A DNA stretch of 64,000 bases, taken from positions 115,361,504 to 115,425,503 of the forward strand of contig JALGPY010000004.1 in assembly GCA_023055425.1 (NCBI GenBank). Reading direction: 5' to 3'. Source of the stretch: Linanthus parryae. Its lineage: Eukaryota; Streptophyta; Magnoliopsida; Ericales; Polemoniaceae. The translations under genes and the position numbers were made by a program. The number at the start of each line of letters is the position of its first letter. Position 1 is the stretch's first letter. This document shows positions 33,225 through 43,058 of this stretch, piece after piece. The notes under the pieces were generated by a model that saw nothing but the letters and a program-made list of their open reading frames with translations, did not search any database and was not told where the DNA came from.

Positions 33225-36127
33225 TTCTAAATTCTTAAAATCTTTAAGAAGTTTGACTTATGTTTGTTATTTTGATGTGCAGATTTGAGGAGATGTGTAC
33301 AGACAAATTTGTTGAGAGCAGGTAGAAAAACTTTCCTTTAAAGAGATTGTGGTAGGGGGGTTATCTAGGCATTTCTTAAGATAGTTTCTGACTAACCATC
33401 TAAAGGTTGGGGTGTACACGTGTTGATGCAGTAGCCATTCTAAGTAACTACGTTTTGACACTAAAGCTGCAAGGTTTCCCTAAGTATCCCGTAATCTTTG
33501 AGATATAATCTCATGTCTTCCGTAATTACACACTCACTGAGCTCACTGGAAGTCAAAAAGCCTCAACAAACTGTGAAGTAAGCATCTCCAACAGTCTATG
33601 CAAAGGGGTTGTTTATGCAAAACTTACATATTTTGTGTAAAAATTACAATCCAGCAGGAGAGGCATCTTGTCATGCAAAATGCAGGACATGCATCCACCT
33701 CGCCAAATTTGGCGATAATTGTACCAATTTCATTTTGATTCTTTAATTTAACACATGTTTCCTAATTTTTCTCAACAACTTCTCCTATATCTTCTACATA
33801 GTTGTCCCTCAAATATCTCCCCCATCTCTATGATTAATTTGTTTTCAAAATGAGGTGTAAAGGAAAAATACACCTTATAATGTTTTTGTATGTTCACTGT
33901 TGGAGAAGAAGTGTAAGATTATCATTATGTAAAATGCAAAAGTACAACTTTTATGTAAAATTTGCACATTACTGCTGGAGATACTCTGATATGCAAAAGA
34001 GATCCTACGATTTATTCTTATCTTTGTACGTACACACTCTGAAAAACTGTATTCTGCATTCAGTTGTTTGGAGTATAACAATTCCTGATACTTAGTGGAA
34101 CATCTTTCATGTCATGAAACTAGTGTCAACTTTTGATTTGTAGTTTCTAGAATTTCGACGCATTGTTCCAGACACAACAACACCCTACTCGTGATTCTCA
34201 TGATACATTCTTCTTAGAAGGTTTTGGTTATCTTTGAGTTCAATTGTGTGCATTGAATGACTAGATTCTTTCTGATGCTGTTATGGTGATAATATCTACA
34301 GACCCATCCACTAAAAAGACGCTACCTGAAGATTATGTTGAGGCGTTGAGCGGGTGAGGCGTGTTCATGAGATTGGTGGCTATGAGTCTAGAGGATATGC
34401 AACCACAAATTTATCTTATTTTCTGTACTCTCACTTGGATGCCATTTATGATTTTTAGCTGTGTGTATACTAAGGTATATCTTTATGCAATTATGTATGA
34501 CTGGAAAATAGAGGAGGCAAATAAAAATCTCTTACGTACTCATACAACTGCTGTATCTTCAAGAATGCTGTACAAACTTGCTCAGTTATATTAGTCTACT
34601 AACAAACCTTAGATAGTTTTATTTCTGTATTAATTTTCTTGGATCTTATTCCTTCTTAGACCTGCGCATCTCGCTACTATTTGCGAGCTTATGGTATTTT
34701 TGATTGTATGAGTAGTGGGGTCGTTTGAGTTAGGATTTACTACACTAAGGGATTTGCTTCCCCTTTCTCCTATAATTCAAAAAGTGGAGAAAATTTGATT
34801 AATCTTACTACTGAACATTCATGAAGGACAATCAGGCCATGGCATTGGCTAATATATCGACCTGTATGTTGGTAGATAAGTGAAGTCGACGTGTGTGGTT
34901 ACATCTTTAGTTTCGATGTGTTAGTATCTATTATGGTTTAATTTGCTGTTGTACCCAATAAGGGGGCAGTGCCGGAGCTTCTTTTCTTTCTCTATATGCG
35001 TCTTTTAGCAAAAGTTTATTCGTTCGGACACAAGGTAACGATGTCGTTCTTTAAATTTGTGATGCATTTTTTTTAATAATCTAAACAAGATTTGATAATT
35101 TATATATGATGAAGTTTATATCTTTTTGGGTCATTGCAGGTGGATCTGGGTCTGATACAGAAAAATCCCATATGTCAAATTGGGATCCAGTAGAGGGCAG
35201 GATGTGGTTGTTTATCTTGTTATACACTGGATGTTTCCTCTTACAATTACTCTCTTCCTGTAAAATTAATCAGTTGCACATTTGGTACTTTGATCAATAA
35301 GTTGCACATTGGTACTTTGATCAATGTGATTTTGGACAACAAAGTATCGATTTTCGCTCATCTTTTTCTATATCTAGTTCTATAACTATTTATAGCGGCT
35401 GTTTTTGTAACCCTGACCTCGAAACAGAAACATTATTATTTATTATGAACGACATTTTTGGTTTTGTATTACCACTGCTCCACTATTCCAGCAGGAGTAA
35501 CTCTGTACCAAGACAGAGACAAATAGCCACGAGCTAATGGTGCACCGCCGTTAACTGTTTTTTCACTGTCAGGATTAAGTTCAACTACAATTGAGTTCAG
35601 TAAGACTTGGTCAATGATGGTTTGAGGCAACTGCTAAGTCTTCATTGCTATTTTGGAAGACAAAATAGAATTGGAGTAAGCAGACCTTTTTACTAACAAG
35701 ATAGCTACAACATTTTAGAAAATCTAACATCTTCAAAGTAAGCAATTTTCTATGTTTAAGAAAAAGAAAGATAATATGTCGCCTAACTGTAATATTTTTT
35801 ATTGATACAGTCCATTCTAAATTGAATGTACTTGTTCAAACATGTATCAAACTAGATGAAGTACAGAGAAGTTAGTAGAAATAGAGATGCACGGTTAGAT
35901 GACTCTACCCAAAAGTTTATTTACATTGTTGTTTCTGTGTGATAACAAACTGGGAACATACAACTGACAAGAAACAATTATTTCCCTGTCGTACCACAAA
36001 AGGAAAATGCTGAACTCCCTACATACATGACTTATGTGACGTTAATGTGCCGTCTACAAATCGCTTTTGCTTCTGCATTCCTTGACTTCAAATATATCTA
36101 TAGCTGCCAAGGTAATTGTACAAGGTA
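33225..36127 (-). repeat. Conserved 3' flank of HAC-C
   Basis: It matches 18668-21080 in direct orientation and 16896-18330 reversed. Exon-like segments are at about 34300-34460 (TLPEDYVEAL, and HLDAIYDF with a stop) and 35139-35200 (GGSGSDTEKSHMSNWDPVEG after TTGCAG). I do not recognise the protein, and no intact frame links them. A MITE at 33581-33985 is private to this copy. Confidence 0.55.
33581..33985. mobile_element. MITE with AGCATCTCCAACAGT ends
   Basis: A left end AGCATCTCCAACAGT and a right end ACTGCTGGAGATACT form imperfect 15-bp terminal inverted repeats. The paralogous HAC-B flank (19030-19070) lacks this 405-bp segment. The target duplication is not clear. The ends resemble hAT-type MITEs. 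Confidence 0.6.
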
Positions 36128-36416
36128 ATTGTCACAGTACAAACAGTTGCGCGCAGTTGATAATCCAAGAACCCTTTCGCCACTTTTCATGCTGCAAATC
36201 AACTTGTTTCGCACCTTCTTTACAAACCACGCATTGAGGTACTTGGCAATCATAAAGTTCTATACAGTTTTGAAGGATGCTTCACAAGATGCCAGCCATC
36301 ATCGCTTGTCTGATCTTCTGCTTGAAAATGGATGTTCGCGGGCATAACATAATAATGGATAGCATCCATCAAACCCTGGTCATGTCCCACAACTACATCC
36401 ATCATTCAACAGGATA
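36128..36416 (-). pseudogene. Remnant of ZZ2/TAZ2 after HAC-C
   Basis: Same stretch as after HAC-A. In the ZZ2 core the same Cys position reads TGA, and C-Q-V-P-Q-C is present further on. It is out of the HAC-C reading frame, which ends at 36417. Confidence 0.5.
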
Positions 36417-38558
36417 TCAAGGAACAATTGATTTGTGCAGCTCATAAAGGATCATCATTGAGGAATGCTTTGCGCGACGAAGTGTATCAAATTGGTAATG
36501 ATTCTCCACACAGAAAGTCAAGAAAGAGTTCCTATTCTCCAAGCAACTCTTTTGGAGAATCACATCCTGATCCTCTGTATCTACAGGCACACAATCCCCT
36601 TTCACCTCAGAAAGAAAATGCTTCTTCCCCCGACTAGACACGTGTGAGCTCCCATCTACACAACAGCATCTGTTGCACAGCTGAAAGTGTTTACATTCAT
36701 TGCAAGTCCATCGGCTTTTGGACCGAATCACTTCTCTGCAGCGTGAGCAAGAAAATTGCAAGTTGACCACTATGAAGTTCTTCTTCACAGGTAAGATGTT
36801 CTTCCCTAATTTATGCATCACTAGAACATCTTTGGGAGTATTTGTCTGTCCTCCTTCCATAGCTTTCAAAGATGTCTTTGTTGCAACTGCCCTTTTCCCC
36901 TTACTCTGCGAACCTGCTTCTTGTTCAATTTTGTTAATGATGTTGATGACACCAGCACAGGACCAATAGGCACCATCGAACTGTGGAAGACGAGCTGCAG
37001 TGACCTTGATGTCAGGCTGGAGAAAGAACTGATCGTATAAGTTGCTGCAATTCACCACTATGCCCTCTTCAGTTGCTTTCCTTAGCATTGATTCGTACCA
37101 TTGCCTCAGCTTATCGGTCTTGGGTGTTTTCTGACTCTGTGGATGGCGGTATAAAATGAAATCATCTCCTTTTTTAGGTGGGCATGTCCATATGTAGCAT
37201 GTCGCAAAGCCTCTTTTCTTGCAATACTCAAGGTACCCTATCAATATCTCATGGTAGACAAAGGTGCGAAGAGCTTCACCCGACACAGTTTTAACTTGGG
37301 GCCTCAAGTAGTTGACAGAATCGAGATATGATATGTAGACACAGCGACGATTTGGCTGGGCGCATTCTGAACCGTACTCCTGCACGTAAAATCCAAATAG
37401 GAATACATCTGCACCTTCTATTTTCTGAAACAGTAGAATCACCTTTGATTTATATGGGAATTCAGACGGGTACTCGTCATCGTGGTGAAAGATGCTTGAA
37501 AACTGCGGCTTCACTTGGAATGTTTTATCCACTGATGATACGACTCTGACAACAAGATCTGATGCTCCAGGTACAGAATAAATGTCGGTGTGCAGCACCT
37601 TAGCCCTCTCTTCTCTTTCTTTTCTGAGACTCTTATTAAGCCTTTGCTCAATGTAATTACTGAGTTTTGAAGTAGGTAAATCTTTTGCTTCAAAAGCATT
37701 CTTTTTTGGCAAGGGCATGAGCTTTCCAGCTGCTATTCCATCTAAATAGCATGGTGGGCATGTATATCTGCTTTTTCCTTCCTCGTCTCTTTTATCATTG
37801 TAGAGTGCACATATCTGGTGTTGCCAGCCTTGGCATGTATCACATTGAACCCACGATTCTTCGTCTTCGTTAATGTTCTTCTTCTTACCAAGCTTTGCCT
37901 TGGAAACCGAAACGCCATAGCATGAAATAATATTATCGCCATGAGATCTCCTAAAGCATTTGGTACAAAAACAGTTCTCGGAACACGCCTCAGTCTCCTC
38001 AAGAGCACCATAATAAGTCTGATCTTGCTTCAAAAGAACGTCACAAAGAGAGCAATAGACTGATAATGGGGCAAAAGCAAGCTTGTTCTTGGAACATAAC
38101 TGACATGAGTTGTAGTCTCCAACAGAATTTGTCATTGTTTCATTCCCCTGCCTTAGACTGCACAAATGTTCCTTTACTTCGTCTTCGGTGAAGTAATCAA
38201 CCAAAGAAACTCCTGTTATCTCTGGCTCCTCATCACCCTTTGTTTCTTGGTCAGGCACAGTTCTTTGACGCCCTTCTTCGTTACGGCTCTCAAGCGCGGG
38301 AGGGGTTGTCCTTGATGAAAACATTAGAGCATCAGACAATTCTTCCTTAAAGTGTGGTGAGAACCATTCGAAATTTGAACCTGATGATGAGGATATAGTA
38401 TCTCCCGTCTTCTGTCTTTTGGATGAAAGCTTTTCGTCCCCATGCATGGTGCTAATAGCTTCACCAATAGCTCGCTTTACCCATACAGACTGAGAGACAA
38501 ATTGAGAGATCACTTTAGTAGATGACATCGTACTAGGTGCTGAATACGAAGAAAACAT
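36417..38558 (-). CDS. HAC-C, short CBP/p300-type histone acetyltransferase, intact frame
   Basis: An uninterrupted 713-residue frame. Residues 1-115 are polar and low in structure. 150-275 form a Cys/His-rich RING/PHD-like module: C152, C155, C169, C172, C198, C201, then C239, C242, H247, C250, C267, C270. About 325-545 is the CBP/p300 HAT domain, with [14 protein letters not shown] (407-420), [17 protein letters not shown] (435-451) and the WY pair at 487-488, which matches the p300 catalytic Tyr region. 604-640 is a ZZ zinc finger. Plant HAC proteins acetylate histones in the nucleus and usually exceed 1,400 residues with TAZ1, ZZ2 and TAZ2; those parts are missing here. There are no introns, unlike known HAC genes. 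A telo-box lies 55 bp upstream. Relative to HAC-D it lacks about 15 residues near position 88, in frame. Whether it is expressed is unknown. Confidence 0.8.
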   Translation of the reverse strand: MFSSYSAPSTMSSTKVISQFVSQSVWVKRAIGEAISTMHGDEKLSSKRQKTGDTISSSSGSNFEWFSPHFKEELSDALMFSSRTTPPALESRNEEGRQRTVPDQETKGDEEPEITGVSLVDYFTEDEVKEHLCSLRQGNETMTNSVGDYNSCQLCSKNKLAFAPLSVYCSLCDVLLKQDQTYYGALEETEACSENCFCTKCFRRSHGDNIISCYGVSVSKAKLGKKKNINEDEESWVQCDTCQGWQHQICALYNDKRDEEGKSRYTCPPCYLDGIAAGKLMPLPKKNAFEAKDLPTSKLSNYIEQRLNKSLRKEREERAKVLHTDIYSVPGASDLVVRVVSSVDKTFQVKPQFSSIFHHDDEYPSEFPYKSKVILLFQKIEGADVFLFGFYVQEYGSECAQPNRRCVYISYLDSVNYLRPQVKTVSGEALRTFVYHEILIGYLEYCKKRGFATCYIWTCPPKKGDDFILYRHPQSQKTPKTDKLRQWYESMLRKATEEGIVVNCSNLYDQFFLQPDIKVTAARLPQFDGAYWSCAGVINIINKIEQEAGSQSKGKRAVATKTSLKAMEGGQTNTPKDVLVMHKLGKNILPVKKNFIVVNLQFSCSRCREVIRSKSRWTCNECKHFQLCNRCCCVDGSSHVSSRGKKHFLSEVKGDCVPVDTEDQDVILQKSCLENRNSFLTFCVENHYQFDTLRRAKHSSMMILYELHKSIVP

Positions 38559-38612
38559 CGTCTCAGAGGGAGAGGGCTCGCCCTAATCTTTACTTCCTAT
38601 CTTATAACCATC

Positions 38613-38621
38613 AAACCCTAA
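38613..38621 (+). promoter_or_regulatory. Telo-box upstream of HAC-C
   Basis: AAACCCTAA lies 55-63 bp before the HAC-C start codon (on the strand opposite the gene). Telo-boxes are known promoter elements of plant genes linked to growth and translation. A second CCCTAA lies at 38581-38586. Function here is an inference. Confidence 0.45.
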
Positions 38622-39325
38622 TCCTTACTTCTTACGAAAAGGAGGAATAATGAAAAAAAGTGTTTCTAAGATTGTTTTTAACAAAAGTATCCCACCAAAT
38701 TGATCTAATTACACTCTGGCCCAACTACCAACAGTTGTGACAATCATCTTTCACTGAAACGTTGCTTCTTATGTCCATATATCAGTGAGAAATGCGACGC
38801 TCCAAACCAATAGCTCCACGCTACAGACAAGACCATCGTCGTAACATAGATCGGTTATCCACAGTCCCATCACATATGATCTGGTGCATGACGAAATGGC
38901 AACCGAAACTACTTGATGGGTTATTTCACTTATTTGGTTCAGTTCAATTTCGCGCGGGTTGTGCTACGCCAATGATTATAAGTTTGCACGGTGAGTTTAA
39001 GTTTTTAGGATCCCTATTGTTGGTGCTTTATTTGTTCTTTCTTTTTTCTTGGTTTGTTTTTCTCGTATGTCTTTCATCGTTAGCTTTACGCAAAAACTTC
39101 GGGATGAATTGCAGTCTTGGAATGAAAGACAAATTTATCCACATATGGTTGGTTTCAGATTCCACTCATCTGATGCTAACAAAATAATTATCGTCGTTAC
39201 AGCAGGATAAGGCATGCAAAAAATTGCATTACTGTGTTTGGGTAGTATAAGATAATGAGCAAGATATATGTCAAAATGACTATAATGTCATAAGTAATGT
39301 GACTTTGTATAAACATTGTTGTATA

Positions 39326-39467
39326 CCACTCTGATTCTTCTATTTCCCATCATTTGACTTTAGGGGTCTTATGAAAATACTGACAAATTTTTCTATCATA
39401 TCGTTAGCTAAATTAGTCGGTCAAAACCCCTAAAGTCAAATGATGGAAAAGAGAAGGATCAGAGTGG
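39326..39467. mobile_element. MITE with TA target duplication, CCACTCTG ends (short form, HAC-C flank)
   Basis: 142 bp, starting CCACTCTGATTCTTCTATTT and ending with the near reverse complement, flanked by TA (39324-39325 and 39468-39469). Arms extend to about 38 bp (CATCATTTGACTTTA / TAAAGTCAAATGATG). The outer octamer is the same as in the 244-bp MITE at 30537. Confidence 0.8.
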
Positions 39468-39542
39468 TAGTAATTGGACATGAAATGTACTCAAATTGTT
39501 ATAATGTATACCATGATTGTCTGTAACTCAAGGTAGCAAATA

Positions 39543-40076
39543 GGGCTGTTTGGGTGAGCTAAAATCGGGATGAAAGGTTTGGTCAATCATCTTAGTCAAA
39601 ACTCTCAAAAATTCGGAATTCCGAAGCCAAAACCGAATAATGCTTATATGATCATTCAAAATCCTCTCATTCTAAGACGGACTTTTGGATTCCTCGACAA
39701 ATGTTACATTTTGCGTGTCTTTTTTCATGTGTCAACCAAGGATTGGAGAAACAATGTTTACATGGTGTGATTTTGTGAAAAAACACATGCGATGTACCTG
39801 ATTTATAGCCAAGAAAAGGGATCTTCGGAATTCCAGGAATTATTTTTGGAATCCTAAAAAGTTCAATACCTCGAATTTCGATAAATTTAAGGAAAAAAAA
39901 CATGTATTTTTTTTTTCTCAGAATCCTCTGTTGCTTTTAAGGATTCCGAATTTAAATTTAAAATTCCATAAATGTGACAAAAATTTAACGTTAGTCTAGC
40001 TCATCCACACACTCCAAATTATAAATTAGCTTGTGAGCTAAACCGCTCACTTATTCTAGCTCATCAAAATAGCCCC
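39543..40076. mobile_element. Non-autonomous DNA element with GGGCTGTTTGGGTGAGCT ends
   Basis: The left end GGGCTGTTTGGGTGAGCT and right end AGCTCATCAAAATAGCCCC are imperfect inverted repeats. The interior has no coding frame but contains several GGAATTCC-like palindromes and AGCTCA repeats. The HAC-D copy (51927 onward, continued at 63070-63520) has lost the right end. hAT-like ends are suggested but no 8-bp target duplication is proven. Confidence 0.5.
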
Positions 40077-41789
40077 ATTGTATGTCACAACTTACAAGAA
40101 ACATCATACAAAAATCGGTAAAAGATCCTAGTACTAATATTTATCGCCTTTTTCAAACAGAAGCAACATGATCATGAGATGTAGACACACGAAACGAAAG
40201 AAAAAGGTTCTAAAGTATTTCCTAATTTTTCTGCTCAAACAGAAACAAAAAAAAGAGTAAATTGTTGGAAAAATGTCGATTCGGGTCGACTTTGGACCCG
40301 ATTTGTGAAGAATCGGGTTGTCGATTCGTCGAGGTGAAAGTAGCTATGGAACCTTATGTCGAGGTGATCGACCTACTACTTTATTTCGACCCAAATCGAG
40401 TTCGGGTGAATGAAAATATCATGGGTGAAGATGGCTACCTCAAGAGGTGAATGAGGAAACTTCAAGTGGGAAAATTAATTCATCCCACATTGGAGGGAAG
40501 AACAAACTTGTTCACCTTATGTAGTTCAAGTTTGCACTATAGAACCCTTTTGGGTGGTACACATTTTGTGTAGGAGGGAGGACCTAGCTATGGTCCGAAC
40601 CACCACACGCGCGTGCGCGCCGCTGCCGTCCGTCCGGACGGACGGCCGGCACGGGCCGGGCCGTGACGTGACGTGGTGTGGTGTGGTCTTGGGCTTGGGC
40701 CTGATTAAGCAGTGACTTAATCTTTTTGGGCCAGAAACCAACTCCATTTTCAGAATTAAATCAGCCCGAAATAAATAAATTATTCACCAGTTTTTGTAAC
40801 TGTTCTTTTTGAACAGTTGCAACCGTTTTCGTTATCCAAGGGTTTCCAACCGTTCCCAACGGGTGTCTGTCTTCTTTAAAAGGCAGACATCTTCCTCTGT
40901 TTCAGTATTATGAAATCCAGTTGTCTTCCTCCTTCAAGCACGGAGAGATATTAACACCAATTAACAGGTTCGACGGGTGCAATTCCAGACGGTACTTCTG
41001 CTTGCACGGTGAGAGGCGATTATCCTGGGAGGCCTTCGCTCCGGATCAACAGTACCAATTGGGAGCGAATAAAGCCTTAAGGCCATCGTGTCTATGCACG
41101 AGATCGTCTCTGCTTTACTGCTGCAATTCTCCAGACTCTGTAAGTTTTATTATTTCAGTTTATTTTCCTTTTCGGGTCAGATTCTTGAACATCGTCCAAC
41201 AATCTTAAAGCTTTATTTCAATCTGTTCAAGTTTTGGTCTGATCTTGTTACTGTTATTATATCTGTTCAGTATCTGTTAATTTCTGTTCTGTTAAAATAT
41301 TAAGTACTGCTCAAACTTTATGTTCGAATACTGAAATTTTTTATGTTCTGAAACTTTTCTGCAACAGTAAAAAAATTCAGTATATGTTTCTGCAGTATAA
41401 GTTTATTTTCAGTTTCAATTTAATTTTTTGTTACTGTTAAATATTGCTGCTGTGTAATTTTCTGTTACAGTCAAATTTCTTCAGTTTCTGTTGAAATTTT
41501 TCTGCAACAGTTAAAAAGACTGCTCCGTTTATCTTTCTATAACAGTTTATTTTTCTTTTTCTGTTTAATTTTCGTTAAAACAGTCAGATTATCTGTTACT
41601 TTTCTTTATATATCTTTCGGACCAATTATCGAAAGAATTGTTGTTTCTGATTTAACTTTTCAGTTCATTTTATTTACTGTTAAATTTCAGAAACTGTATT
41701 ATTATCATCTTGTTGTTGTTTTTACATAACAGTATATTATTCTACATACATCCATTGGTACTGAATTTTTGTGTTGCAAATTTTCAGCA

Positions 41790-42844
41790 ATGGCAGAAGG
41801 AACCACTTCTGGTAGTACCACCAGACCCGCGACTGTGATGGCTATCGGCGGACATGAGGAACGTCCAGAAAAGTTCACCGGGAAGGATTTCAAGAGATGT
41901 CAACTAAAAATGCTATTCTACTAGACAACCCTCAATTTGGCCGGCGTTCTAAATGAAGATGCACCAGCGTTGACCGAAAACTCAGAAAAAGATGTCGTGG
42001 CAGCGGTAGACGCGTGGACGCAGTCAGATTTTTTGGCTAAAAATTACATTTTAACGGATTGGAAAATTCATTGTATAGTGTATATTGTGGTGCCAAATCC
42101 GCTAGGGAATTGTGGGACTCTTTAGACAAAAAACACAAAACGGAAGATGTCGGGGCCAAAAAGTTTGTAGTGGCTAGATTCCTGAAATATTGTATGGTAG
42201 ATTCAAAGACTGTAATAAGTCAGGTTCAGGAATTGCAGGTTATTCTCCATGAAATCCATGCCGAGGGGATGGTTCTAAGCGAATCATTCCAAGTCGCTTG
42301 TATAATCGAGAAGTTTCCTCCATTATGGAAGGACTTCAAAAATTATCTCAAGCACAAACGCAAGGAAATCAAGCTCGAGGAACTCATCGTGCGTCTAAGG
42401 ATTGAGGAGGACAACCGCAATGCCGACCCCAAAACAGGAATCGTGCGAGCCAAAGCAAACGTCGTGGAACAAGGGCCGAAAAAGAAAAGAAAGGCTAAGG
42501 ACATGGAATCCACCGATGGGGGTGAGAAATCATTCAAAGGGAAGTGCTTCAATTGCGGCAAAACGGGACACCGTCGAAGCGAGTGCAAAAAGAAGCGCAA
42601 ACCTCAAAAGAACAAAGACAAGAAAACCGAGGCCAATGTTGCGGAAGCAAACGAGGATGATGGGATTCGCTTGTCAGCGGTCGTCTCGGAGGGTGAACAT
42701 GATTGGAAGGTACCCAAGGGAATGGTGGGTCGAAACCGGCGCGACACGCCATATTTGCTCGGAAAAATCGATGTTTACCAAATACGAGGAGCTGAAAAAT
42801 GGGGAGCCGGTCTTCATGGGCAATTCAGCCTCGTCTACCGTTGA
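41790..42844 (+). pseudogene. Copia 1 gag with CCHC zinc knuckle
   Basis: It begins MAEGTTSGSTTRPATVMAIG, then EERPEKFTGKDFKR; TAG at 41922-41924 interrupts after KMLFY. A frame change near 42054 precedes [20 protein letters not shown] and then the UBN2 region. The zinc knuckle [14 protein letters not shown] at about 42546 is intact. This is typical Copia gag. Confidence 0.85.
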
Positions 42845-43058
42845 AGGACAAGGCACCATCACTCTCAAAATGACCTCGGTAAAGATGCTCGTGCTCAAAG
42901 ATGTGCTCCACGTGCCGGAGATTCGCAAGAACTTGGTTTCGGTATCCATATTAGTTAAGAAAGGATTCAAGCTTGTATTCGAATCCGGAAAAATTGTACT
43001 AGTGAAAAGTGGCTCGTATGTAGGCAGGGATACCTTAGCGATGGTATGTTCAAGCTAA
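42690..43058 (+). pseudogene. Copia 1 protease
   Basis: [18 protein letters not shown] followed by [19 protein letters not shown] and [20 protein letters not shown]. The active-site triad is usually D-T/S-G; here the Asp has become Glu (ETG), which should inactivate it. The frame differs from gag and ends at a stop at 43056-43058. Confidence 0.8.

Larger units (their letters stand above)
38559..40261 (-). repeat. 5' flank of HAC-C, shared with HAC-D
   Basis: It is nearly identical to 50932-52001 continued at 63070-63700. It contains the telo-box, a MITE (39326-39467) and a larger element with terminal inverted repeats (39543-40076). An intron-like GTGAGTTT...TTGCAG stretch lies at about 38991-39112, but I recognise no protein. 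Confidence 0.65.

Noticed and set aside
33581..33985. Gene in the HAC-C 3' flank
   Set aside because: The open frames lie within a MITE with inverted ends and are absent from the HAC-B flank.
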